Below are positions 9,471-19,914 of a stretch of 64,000 bases of DNA, piece by piece. The notes under the pieces were generated by a model, which worked only from the letters and a program-made list of their open reading frames with translations, was not told the origin of the DNA and ran no database searches. The stretch's first letter is position 1; each line of letters starts with the position of its first letter. Source of the stretch: Atherix ibis (lineage: Eukaryota > Arthropoda > Insecta > Diptera > Athericidae); contig OY282608.1 in assembly GCA_958298945.1 (NCBI GenBank), forward strand, positions 64,146,951-64,210,950, in the 5' to 3' direction. Made by a program: the position numbers and the translations under genes.

Positions 9471-11035
9471 GTTGGTTTGTTGGTTTGTTGGTTTGTTGGT
9501 TTGTTGGCTTGTTGGCTTGTTGGTTTTTTGGTTAGTTCGTTTGTTGGTTTGTTAGTTTGTTGGTTTGTTGGCTTGTTGGCTTGTTGGTTTGTTGGTTTTT
9601 TGGTTTGTTGGTTTGTTGGTTTGTTGGTTTGTTGGTCTGTTGGTTTATTTGTTTATTGGTTTGTTGGCTTGTTGGTTTGTTGGTTTGTTGGTTTGTTGGC
9701 TTATTGGTTTGTTGGTTTGTTGGCTTGTTGGCTTGCTGGTTTGTTGGTTTGTTGGCTTGTTGGTTACTTAGTTTGTTGGTTTGTTGGCATGTTGGTTTAT
9801 TGGTTTGTTGGTTTGTTTGCTTCTTGGTTTGTTGGTTTGTTGGCTTGTTGGCTTGTTGGTTTGTTGGTTTGTTGGTTTGTTGGTTTGCTGGCTTGTTGGT
9901 TTGTTGGTTTGTTGGCTTGTTGGTTTGTTGGTTTGTTGGTTTGTTGGCTTCTTGGCTTGGTGGTTTGTTGGTTTGTTGGCTTGTTGGTTTGTTGGTTTGT
10001 TGGCTTGTTGGTTTGTTGCTTTGTTGGTTTGTTGGTTTGTTGGCTTGTTGGGTTGTTGGTTTGTTAGTTTGTTGGCTTTTTGGTTACTTGGTTTGTTGGT
10101 TTTTTGGTTTGTTCGTTTGTTGGTTTGTTGGTTAATTGGTTTGTTGGTTTGTAGGTTTGTTGGCTTGTTGGTATGTTGGTTTGTTGGTTTTTTGGTTTGT
10201 TGGTTTGTTGGTTTGTTGGTTTGTTGGTTTGTTCGTTTGATGGTTTGTTTGTTTGTTGGTTTTTTGGTTTGTTGGTTTGTTGGTTTGTTGGTTTCTTGGT
10301 TTGTTGGTTTGTTGATTTGTTGATTTGTTGGTTTGTTGGCATGTTGGTTTGTTGGTTTGTTGGCTTGTTGGTTTGTTGGTTTGTTGGCTTGTTGGCTTGT
10401 TGGTTTGTTGGTTTGTTGGTTTGTTGGCTTGTTGGTTTGTTGGTTTGTTGGCTTGTTGGTTTGTTGGTTTGTTGGTTTGTTGGCTTGTTGGCTTGTTGGT
10501 TTGTTGGTTTGTTGGTTTGTTGGCTTGTTGGCTTGTTGGCTAGTTGGTTTGTTGTTTTGTTGGCTTGTTGGCTTGTTGGTTTTTTGGTTTGTTGGTTTGT
10601 TGGTTTGTTGGTTTGTTGGTTTGTTGGTTTGTTGGTTTGTTGGTTTATTTGTTTGTTGGTTTGTTGGTTGGTTGGTTTGTTGGTTTGTTGGCTTGTTGGC
10701 TTGTTGGTTTGTTGGTTTGTTGGTTTTTTGTTTTATTGGTTTGTTGGTTTGTTGGTTTGTTGGTTTGTTGGTTTGTTGGTTTGTTGGTTGCTGGTTTGTT
10801 GGTTTGTTGGCTTGTTGGCTTGTTGGTTTGTTGGTTTGTTGGCTTGTTGGTTTGCTAGTTTCTTGGCTTTTTGGTTACTTGGTTTGTTGGTTTGTTGGCT
10901 TGTTGGTTTGTTGGCTTGTTGGTTTGTTGGTTTGTTGGTTTGTTGGTTCGTTGGTTTGTTGGCTTATTGGTTTGTTGGTTTGTTGGCTTGTTGGCTTGTT
11001 GGTTTGTTGGTGTGTTGGCTTGTTGGTTTGTTGGT
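9471..11035 (+). repeat. First copy of the 10-16 kb block family
   Basis: Markers line up with the sequence 2319-2335 bp downstream: TTTATTTGTTTATTGG near 9648, GGCATG near 9787, GTTAATTGG at 10131, TTCGTTTGATGG at 10232 and GGCATG near 10339. The spacing grows from 2319 to 2335 along the block because of octamer gains in the downstream copy. After about 10.4 kb it carries modules like those of the left blocks, including GGCTAGTTGG and TTTTTTGTTTTATTGG. A 1-bp phase slip lies at 10786-10794. Confidence 0.78.
10786..10794 (+). other. Octamer phase slip (-1), GGTTGCTGG
   Basis: The regular variant GGTTTGCTGG, seen in the equivalent place in several other blocks, has lost one T here. Everything to the right is shifted by one base relative to the first 10.8 kb: GG dinucleotides move from positions equal to 2 mod 8 (or 6 after half-octamer slips) to 1 mod 8. 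Confidence 0.9.
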
Positions 11036-14000
11036 TTGTTGGCTTGTTGGCTTGTTGGCTTGTTGCTTTGTTGGTTTGTTGGTTTGTTGGCTTATTGGCT
11101 TGTTGGCTTGTTGGTTTGTTAGTTTGTTGGTTTTTTGGTTACTTGGTTTGTTGGTCTGTTGGTTTGTTGGCTTGTTGGTTTGTTGGCTTGTTGGTTTGTT
11201 GGTTTGTTGGTTTGTTGGTTCGTTGGCTTGTTGCTTTGTTGGTTTATTGGTTTGTTGGCTTGTTGGCTTGTTGGTTTTTTAGTTTCTTGGCTTTTTGGTT
11301 ACTTGGTTTGTTGGTTTGTTAGTTTGTTGGCTTGTTGGTTTGTTGGCTTGTTGGTTTGTTGGTTTGTTGGTTTGTTGGTTCGTTGGTTTGTTGGCTTGTT
11401 GGTTTGTTGGTTTGTTGGCTTGTTGGCTTGTTGGTTTGTTGGTGTGTTGGCTTGTTGGTTTGTTGGTTTGTTGGCTTGTTGGCTTGTTGGCTTGTTGCTT
11501 TGTTGGTTTGTTGGTTTGTTGGCTTGTTGGCTTGTTGGCTTGTTGGTTTGTTAGTTTGTTGGTTTTTTGGTTACTTGGTTTGTTGGTTTGTTGGTTTGTT
11601 GGCTTGTTGGTTTGTTGGCTTGTTGGTTTGTTGGTTTGTTGGTTTGTTGGCTTGTTGGCTTGTTGGTTTGTTGGTTTGTTGGCTTGTTGGTTTGTTGATT
11701 TGTTGGCTTGTTGGTTTGTTGCTTTGTTGGCTTGTTGGCTTGTTGGTTTGTTGGCTTGTTGGTTACTTAGTTTGTTGGTTTGTTGGTTTGTTGGTTTGTT
11801 GGTTTGTTGGTTTGTTGGTTTGTTGGCTTGTTGGCTTGTTGGTTTGTTGGTTAGTTCGTTTGTTGGTTTGTTAGTTTGTTGGTTTGTTGGCTTGTTGGCT
11901 TGTTGGTTTGTTGGTTTTTTGGTTTGTTGGTTTGTTGGTTTGTTGGTTTGTTGGTCTGTTGGTTTATTTGTTTATTGGTTTGTTGGCTTGTTGGTTTGTT
12001 GGTTTGTTGGTTTGTTGGCTTATTGGTTTGTTGGTTTGTTGGCTTGTTGGCTTGCTGGTTTGTTGGTTTGTTGGCTTGTTGGCTTGTTGGTTACTTAGTT
12101 TGTTGGTTTGTTGGCATGTTGGTTTATTGGTTTGTTGGTTTGTTTGCTTGTTGGTTTGTTGGTTTGTTGGCCTGTTGGCTTGTTGGTTTGTTGGTTTGTT
12201 GGTTTGTTGGTTTGCTGGCTTGTTGGTTTGTTGGTTTGTTGGCTTGTTGGTTTGTTGGTTTGTTGGTTTGTTGGTTTGTTGGCTTGTTTGCTTGGTGGTT
12301 TGTTGGTTTGTTGGCTTGTTGGTTTGTTGGTTTGTTGGCTTGTTGGTTTGTTGCTTTGTTGGTTTGTTGGTTTGTTGGCTTGTTGGGTTGTTGGTTTGTT
12401 AGTTTGTTGGCTTTTTGGTTACTTGGTTTGTTGGTTTGTTGGTTTGTTCGTTTGTTGGTTTGTTGGTTAATTGGTTTGTTGGTTTGTAGGTTTGTTGGCT
12501 TGTTGGTATGTTGGTTTGTTGGTTTTTTGGTTTGTTGGTTGGTTGGTTTGTTGGTTTGTTGGTTTGTTCGTTTGATGGTTTGTTTGTTTGTTGGTTTTTT
12601 GGTTTGTTGGTTTGTTGGTTTGTTGGTTTCTTGGTTTGTTGGTTTGTTGATTTGTTGATTTGTTGGTTTGTTGGCATGTTGGTTTGTTGGTTTGTTGGTT
12701 TGTTGGCTTGTTGGTTTGTTGGTTTGTTGGCTTGTTGGCTTGTTGGTTTGTTGGTTTGTTGGTTTGTTGGCTTGTTGGTTTGTTGGTTTGTTGGCTTGTT
12801 GGTTTGTTGGTTTGTTGGTTTGTTGGCTTGTTGGCTTGTTGGTTTGTTGGTTTATTGGCTTGTTGGTTTGTTGGTTTGTTGGCTTGTTGGCTTGTTGCTT
12901 TGTTGGTTTGTTGGTTTGTTGGCTTGTTGGCTTGTTGGTTTGTTGGTTTGTTGGTTTGTTGGTTTGTTGGTTTGTTGGTTTCTTGGTTTGTTGGTTTGTT
13001 GATTTGTTGATTTGTTGGTTTGTTGGCATGTTGGTTTGTTGGTTTGTTGGTTTGTTGGCTTGTTGGTTTGTTGGTTTGTTGGCTTGTTGGCTTGTTGGTT
13101 TGTTGGTTTGTTGGTTTGTTGGCTTGTTGGTTTGTTGGTTTGTTGGCTTGTTGGTTTGTTGGTTTGTTGGTTTGTTGGCATGTTGGTTTGTTGGTTTGTT
13201 GGTTTGTTGGCTTGTTGGTTTGTTGGTTTGTTGGCTTGTTGGCTTGTTGGTTTGTTGGTTTGTTGGTTTGTTGGCTTGTTGGTTTGTTGGTTTGTTGGCT
13301 TGTTGGTTTGTTGGTTTGTTGGTTTGTTGGCTTGTTGGCTTGTTGGTTTGTTGGTTTATTGGTTTGTTGGTTTGTTGGTTTGTTGGCTTGTTGGCTTGTT
13401 GGTTTGTTGGTTTGTTGGTTTGTTGGCTTGTTGGTTTGTTGGTTTGTTGGTTTGTTGGCTTGTTGGTTTGTTGGTTTGTTGGTTTGTTGGCTTGTTGGCT
13501 TGTTGGTTTGTTGGTTTGTTGGTTTGTTGGTTTGTTGGTTTGTTGATTTGTTGGTTTTTTGGTTTGTTGGTTTGTTGGTTTGTTGGTTTGTTGGCTTGTT
13601 GATTTGTTGGTTTGTTGGTTTTTTGGTTTGTTGGTTTGTTGGTTTGTTGGTTTGTTGGTTTGTTGGCATGTTGGTTTGTTGGCTTCTTGGCTTGTTTCTT
13701 TGTTAGTTTGTTGGTTTGTTGGCTTGTTGGCTTGTTGGTTTGTTAGTTTGTTTGCTTTTTGGTTACTTAGTTTATTGGTTTGTTGGTTTGTTGGTTTGTT
13801 GGTTTGTTGGTTTATTTGTTTGTTGGTTTATTTGTTTGTTGGTATGTTGGCTTGTTGGTTTGTTGGTTTGTTGGTTTGTTGGCTTGTCGGTTTGTTGATT
13901 TGTTGGCTTGTTGGCTTGTTGGTTTTTTGGTTTGTTGGCTTGTTGGTTACTTAGTTTGTTGGTTTGTTGGCATGTTGGTTTGTTGGTTTGTTGGTTTGTT

Positions 14001-14131
14001 GGCTTGTTGGTTTGTTGGTTTGTTGGCTTGTTGGCTTGTTGGCTTGTTGGATTGTTGGTTTGTTGGATTTTTGGTTTGTTGGCTTATTGGTTTGTTGGTT
14101 TGTTGGCTTGTTGGTTTGTTGGTTTGTTGGC
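11036..14131 (+). repeat. 3096-bp tandem duplication, copy 1
   Basis: This segment is followed head-to-tail by a second copy exactly 3096 bp (387 octamers) away. Identity starts at 11036/14132. The differences I found are C at 11156 against T at 14252, and T at 11723 against G at 14819. Markers inside include GTTAATTGG at 12466, TTCGTTTGATGG at 12567, two GGCATG sites about 350 bp apart near 12675 and 13027, and GGTTACTTAG near 13761 and 13946. Confidence 0.95.
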
Positions 14132-17100
14132 TTGTTGGCTTGTTGGCTTGTTGGCTTGTTGCTTTGTTGGTTTGTTGGTTTGTTGGCTTATTGGCTTGTT
14201 GGCTTGTTGGTTTGTTAGTTTGTTGGTTTTTTGGTTACTTGGTTTGTTGGTTTGTTGGTTTGTTGGCTTGTTGGTTTGTTGGCTTGTTGGTTTGTTGGTT
14301 TGTTGGTTTGTTGGTTCGTTGGCTTGTTGCTTTGTTGGTTTATTGGTTTGTTGGCTTGTTGGCTTGTTGGTTTTTTAGTTTCTTGGCTTTTTGGTTACTT
14401 GGTTTGTTGGTTTGTTAGTTTGTTGGCTTGTTGGTTTGTTGGCTTGTTGGTTTGTTGGTTTGTTGGTTTGTTGGTTCGTTGGTTTGTTGGCTTGTTGGTT
14501 TGTTGGTTTGTTGGCTTGTTGGCTTGTTGGTTTGTTGGTGTGTTGGCTTGTTGGTTTGTTGGTTTGTTGGCTTGTTGGCTTGTTGGCTTGTTGCTTTGTT
14601 GGTTTGTTGGTTTGTTGGCTTGTTGGCTTGTTGGCTTGTTGGTTTGTTAGTTTGTTGGTTTTTTGGTTACTTGGTTTGTTGGTTTGTTGGTTTGTTGGCT
14701 TGTTGGTTTGTTGGCTTGTTGGTTTGTTGGTTTGTTGGTTTGTTGGCTTGTTGGCTTGTTGGTTTGTTGGTTTGTTGGCTTGTTGGTTTGTTGATTTGTT
14801 GGCTTGTTGGTTTGTTGCGTTGTTGGCTTGTTGGCTTGTTGGTTTGTTGGCTTGTTGGTTACTTAGTTTGTTGGTTTGTTGGTTTGTTGGTTTGTTGGTT
14901 TGTTGGTTTGTTGGTTTGTTGGCTTGTTGGCTTGTTGGTTTGTTGGTTAGTTCGTTTGTTGGTTTGTTAGTTTGTTGGTTTGTTGGCTTGTTGGCTTGTT
15001 GGTTTGTTGGTTTTTTGGTTTGTTGGTTTGTTGGTTTGTTGGTTTGTTGGTCTGTTGGTTTATTTGTTTATTGGTTTGTTGGCTTGTTGGTTTGTTGGTT
15101 TGTTGGTTTGTTGGCTTATTGGTTTGTTGGTTTGTTGGCTTGTTGGCTTGCTGGTTTGTTGGTTTGTTGGCTTGTTGGCTTGTTGGTTACTTAGTTTGTT
15201 GGTTTGTTGGCATGTTGGTTTATTGGTTTGTTGGTTTGTTTGCTTGTTGGTTTGTTGGTTTGTTGGCCTGTTGGCTTGTTGGTTTGTTGGTTTGTTGGTT
15301 TGTTGGTTTGCTGGCTTGTTGGTTTGTTGGTTTGTTGGCTTGTTGGTTTGTTGGTTTGTTGGTTTGTTGGTTTGTTGGCTTGTTTGCTTGGTGGTTTGTT
15401 GGTTTGTTGGCTTGTTGGTTTGTTGGTTTGTTGGCTTGTTGGTTTGTTGCTTTGTTGGTTTGTTGGTTTGTTGGCTTGTTGGGTTGTTGGTTTGTTAGTT
15501 TGTTGGCTTTTTGGTTACTTGGTTTGTTGGTTTGTTGGTTTGTTCGTTTGTTGGTTTGTTGGTTAATTGGTTTGTTGGTTTGTAGGTTTGTTGGCTTGTT
15601 GGTATGTTGGTTTGTTGGTTTTTTGGTTTGTTGGTTGGTTGGTTTGTTGGTTTGTTGGTTTGTTCGTTTGATGGTTTGTTTGTTTGTTGGTTTTTTGGTT
15701 TGTTGGTTTGTTGGTTTGTTGGTTTCTTGGTTTGTTGGTTTGTTGATTTGTTGATTTGTTGGTTTGTTGGCATGTTGGTTTGTTGGTTTGTTGGTTTGTT
15801 GGCTTGTTGGTTTGTTGGTTTGTTGGCTTGTTGGCTTGTTGGTTTGTTGGTTTGTTGGTTTGTTGGCTTGTTGGTTTGTTGGTTTGTTGGCTTGTTGGTT
15901 TGTTGGTTTGTTGGTTTGTTGGCTTGTTGGCTTGTTGGTTTGTTGGTTTATTGGCTTGTTGGTTTGTTGGTTTGTTGGCTTGTTGGCTTGTTGCTTTGTT
16001 GGTTTGTTGGTTTGTTGGCTTGTTGGCTTGTTGGTTTGTTGGTTTGTTGGTTTGTTGGTTTGTTGGTTTGTTGGTTTCTTGGTTTGTTGGTTTGTTGATT
16101 TGTTGATTTGTTGGTTTGTTGGCATGTTGGTTTGTTGGTTTGTTGGTTTGTTGGCTTGTTGGTTTGTTGGTTTGTTGGCTTGTTGGCTTGTTGGTTTGTT
16201 GGTTTGTTGGTTTGTTGGCTTGTTGGTTTGTTGGTTTGTTGGCTTGTTGGTTTGTTGGTTTGTTGGTTTGTTGGCATGTTGGTTTGTTGGTTTGTTGGTT
16301 TGTTGGCTTGTTGGTTTGTTGGTTTGTTGGCTTGTTGGCTTGTTGGTTTGTTGGTTTGTTGGTTTGTTGGCTTGTTGGTTTGTTGGTTTGTTGGCTTGTT
16401 GGTTTGTTGGTTTGTTGGTTTGTTGGCTTGTTGGCTTGTTGGTTTGTTGGTTTATTGGTTTGTTGGTTTGTTGGTTTGTTGGCTTGTTGGCTTGTTGGTT
16501 TGTTGGTTTGTTGGTTTGTTGGCTTGTTGGTTTGTTGGTTTGTTGGTTTGTTGGCTTGTTGGTTTGTTGGTTTGTTGGTTTGTTGGCTTGTTGGCTTGTT
16601 GGTTTGTTGGTTTGTTGGTTTGTTGGTTTGTTGGTTTGTTGATTTGTTGGTTTTTTGGTTTGTTGGTTTGTTGGTTTGTTGGTTTGTTGGCTTGTTGATT
16701 TGTTGGTTTGTTGGTTTTTTGGTTTGTTGGTTTGTTGGTTTGTTGGTTTGTTGGTTTGTTGGCATGTTGGTTTGTTGGCTTCTTGGCTTGTTTCTTTGTT
16801 AGTTTGTTGGTTTGTTGGCTTGTTGGCTTGTTGGTTTGTTAGTTTGTTTGCTTTTTGGTTACTTAGTTTATTGGTTTGTTGGTTTGTTGGTTTGTTGGTT
16901 TGTTGGTTTATTTGTTTGTTGGTTTATTTGTTTGTTGGTATGTTGGCTTGTTGGTTTGTTGGTTTGTTGGTTTGTTGGCTTGTCGGTTTGTTGATTTGTT
17001 GGCTTGTTGGCTTGTTGGTTTTTTGGTTTGTTGGCTTGTTGGTTACTTAGTTTGTTGGTTTGTTGGCATGTTGGTTTGTTGGTTTGTTGGTTTGTTGGCT

Positions 17101-17234
17101 TGTTGGTTTGTTGGTTTGTTGGCTTGTTGGCTTGTTGGCTTGTTGGATTGTTGGTTTGTTGGATTTTTGGTTTGTTGGCTTATTGGTTTGTTGGTTTGTT
17201 GGCTTGTTGGTTTGTTGGTTTGTTGGCTTGTTGG
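14132..17234 (+). repeat. 3096-bp tandem duplication, copy 2
   Basis: Near-perfect repeat of 11036-14131. Homology runs seven bases past the junction and stops at 17235, where GGTTACTTAG replaces a C-form run. It carries the private change giving GTTGCGTTG at 14819. So few differences over 3.1 kb of low-complexity DNA imply a very recent duplication, sequence homogenisation, or an assembly duplication. Confidence 0.95.
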
Positions 17235-18120
17235 TTACTTAGTTTGTTGGTTTGTTGGTTTGTAGGCTTGTTGGTTTGTTGGTTTGTTGGCTTGTTGGCT
17301 TGTTGGCTTGTTGGCTTGTTGGCTTGTTGGTTTGTTGGTTTATTGGCTTGTTGGTTTGTTGGTTTGTTGGCTTGTTGGCTTGTTGCTTTGTTGGTTTGTT
17401 GGTTTGTTGGCTTGTTGGCTTGTTGGTTTGTTAGTTTGTTGGCTTTGGGGTTACTTGGTTTGTTGGTTTGTTGGTTTGTTAGTTTGTTGGCTTTTTGGTT
17501 ATTTAGTTTGTTGGTTTGTTGGTTTGTTGGCTTGTTGGTTTGTTGGTTTTTGGTTTGTTGGTTTGTTGGTTTGTTGGTTTGTTGGTTTGTTGGTTTATTT
17601 GTTTGTTGGTATGTTGGCTTGTTGGTTTGTTGGTTTGTTGGTTTGTTGGCTTGTCGGTTTGTTGATTTGTTGGCTTGTTGCCTTGTTGGTTTTTTGGTTT
17701 GTTGTCTTGTTGGTTAATTAGTTTGTTGGTTTGTTGGCATGTTGGTTTGTTGGTTTGTTGGTTTGTTGGCTTGTTGGTTTGTTGGTTTGTTGGCTTGTTG
17801 GCTTTTTGGCTTGTTGGATTGTTGGTTTGTTGGATTGTTGGTTTGTTGGCTTATTGGTTTGTTGGTTTGTTCGCTTGTTGGTTTGTTGGCTTGTTGGTTA
17901 CTTAGTTTGTTGGTTTGTTGGTTTGTAGGCTTGTTGGTTTGTTGGTTTGTTGGCTTGTTGGCTTGTTGGCTTGTTGGCTTGTTGGCTTGTTGGTTTGTTG
18001 GTTTATTGGCTTGTTGGTTTGTTGGTTTGTTGGCTTGTTGGCTTGTTGCTTTGTTGGTTTGTTGGTTTGTTGGCTTGTTGGCTTGTTGGTTTGTTAGTTT
18101 GTTGGCTTTGCGGTTACTTG
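17235..18120 (+). repeat. 663-bp tandem pair with a phase slip
   Basis: A TTGTAGGCTTG module followed by a long run of C-form octamers, then a GGCTTTGGGGTTACTTGG module, occurs at about 17261-17455. It recurs 663 bp later as GGCTTTGCGGTTACTTGG, ending near 18120. Because 663 is one less than a multiple of 8, the spacing records the 1-bp loss in GGTTTTTGG at 17545-17553. The intervening GGCATG module is likewise repeated, near 17067 and 17738, about 671 bp apart. Confidence 0.82.
17545..17553 (+). other. Octamer phase slip (-1), GGTTTTTGG
   Basis: The common variant GGTTTTTTGG (six T) has five T here. It shifts the octamer phase by one base and explains why the flanking 663-bp pair is not spaced by a multiple of eight. 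Confidence 0.88.
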
Positions 18121-19914
18121 GTTTGTTGGTTTGTTGGCTTGTTGGTTTGTTGGTTTGTTGGCTTGTTGGTTTGTTGGTTTGTTGGTTTGTTGGTTTGTTG
18201 GCTTGTTGGCTTGTTGGCTTGTTGGTTTGTTGGTTTGTTGGTTTGTTGGTTTGTTGGTTTGTTGATTTGTTGGTTTTTTGGTTTGTTGGTTTGTTGGTTT
18301 GTTGGTTTGTTGGTCTGTTGGTTTATTTGTTTATTGGTTTGTTGGCTTGTTGGTTTGTTGGTTTGTTGGTTTGTTGGCTAATTGGTTTGTTGGTTTGTTG
18401 GCTTGTTGGCTTGCTGGTTTGTTGGTTTGTTGGCTTGTTGGTTACTTAGTTTGTTGGTTTGTTGGCATGTTGGTTTATTGCTTTGTTGGTTTGTTTGCTT
18501 GTTGGTTTGTTGGTTTGTTGGCTTGTTGGCTTGTTGGTTTGTTGGTTTGTTGGTTTGTTGGTTTGCTGGCTTGTTGGTTTGTTGGTTTGTTGGCTTGTTG
18601 GTTTGTTGGTTTGTTGGTTTGTTGGTTTGTTGGCTTGTTGGCTTGTTGGTTTGTTGGTTTGTTGGCTTGTTGGTTTGTTGGTTTGTTGGCTTGTTGGTTT
18701 GTTGCTTTGTTGGTTTGTTGGTTTGTTGGCTTGTTGGGTTGTTGGTTTGTTAGTTTGTTGGCTTTTTGGTTACTTGGTTTGTTGGTTTGTTGGTTTGTTC
18801 GTTTGTTGGTTAATTGGTTTGTTGGTTTGTAGGTTTGTTGGCTTGTTGGTATGTTGGTTTGTTGGTTTTTTGGTTTGTTGGTTGGTTGGTTTGTTGGTTT
18901 GTTGGTTTGTTCGTTTGATGGTTTGTTTGTTTGTTGGTTTTTTGGTTTGTTGGTTTGTTGGTTTGTTGGTTTCTTGGTTTGTTGGTTTGTTGATTTGTTG
19001 ATTTGTTGGTTTGTTGGCATGTTGGTTTGTTGGTTTGTTGGTTTGTTGGCTTGTTGGTTTGTTGGTTTGTTGGCTTGTTGGCTTGTTGGTTTGTTGGTTT
19101 GTTGGTTTGTTGCTTTGTTGGCTTGTTGGTTTGTTGGTTTGTTGGCTTGTTGGTTTGTTGGTTTGTTGGTTTGTTGGCTTGTTGGCTTGTTGGTTTGTTG
19201 GTTTATTGACTTGTTGGTTTGTTGGTTTGTTGGCTTGTTGGCTTGTTGCTTTGTTGGTTTGTTGGTTTGTTGGCTTGTTGGCTTGTTGGTTTGTTAGTTT
19301 GTTGGTTTGTTGGTTTGTTGGTTTGTTGGTTTGTTGGTTCGTTGGCTTGTTGGTTTGTTGGTTTGTTGGTTTGTTGGCTTGTTGGCTTGTTGGTTTGTTG
19401 GTTTGTTGGTTTGTTGGTTTGTTGGTTTGTTGATTTGTTGGTTTTTTGGTTTGTTGGTTTGTTGGTTTGTTGGTTTGTTGGCTTGTTGGTTTGTTGGTTT
19501 GTTGGTTTTTTGGTTTGTTGGTTTGTTGGTTTGTTGGTTTGTTGGTTTGTTGGCATGTTGGTTTGTTGGCTTCTTGGCTTGTTTCTTTGTTAGTTTGTTG
19601 GTTTGTTGGCTTGTTGGCTTGTTGGTTTGTTAGTTTGTTGGCTTTTTGGTTACTTAGTTTGTTGGTTTGTTGGTTTGTTGGCTTGTTGGTTTGTTGGTTT
19701 TTTGGTTTGTTGGTTTGTTGGTTTGTTGGTTTGTTGGTTTGTTGGTTTGTTGGCTTGGTGGTTTGTTGATTTGTTGGCTTGTTGGCTTGTTGGTTTTTTG
19801 GTTTGTTGGCTTGTTGGTTACTTAGTTTGTTGGTTTGTTGGCATGTTGGTTTGTTGGTTTGTTGGTTTGTTGGCTTGTTGGTTTGTTGGTTTGTTGGCTT
19901 GTTGGCTTGTTGGA
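18121..19914 (+). repeat. Rearranged relative of the 3096-bp block
   Basis: Markers occur in the same order as in 15.0-17.0 kb at spacings of 3255, 3247, 2791 and 2775 bp: TTTATTTGTTTATTGG near 18325, GTTAATTGG at 18809, TTCGTTTGATGG at 18910, GGCATG near 19017, GGCTTCTTGGCTTGTTTC near 19569, and GGTTACTTAG near 19647 and 19816. The shrinking spacing shows deletion of about 460 bp relative to the upstream blocks. One GTTAATTGG context here has lost an octamer between TTCGTTTG and GTTAATTGG. Confidence 0.75.

Noticed and set aside
12467..13669. Minus-strand open frame of 400 codons rich in P, T, N, Q and K
   Set aside because: It is the reverse complement CCAACAAA read in frame (PTNQQTNK). 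It recurs unchanged 3096 bp downstream because the DNA block is duplicated. It shows no sign of being a gene.
17444..17450. TTTGGGG as a ciliate-type telomere remnant
   Set aside because: It occurs singly inside a GGCTTTNNGGTTACTTGG module and is clearly a point derivative of GGCTTTTTGG; there is no tandem run.
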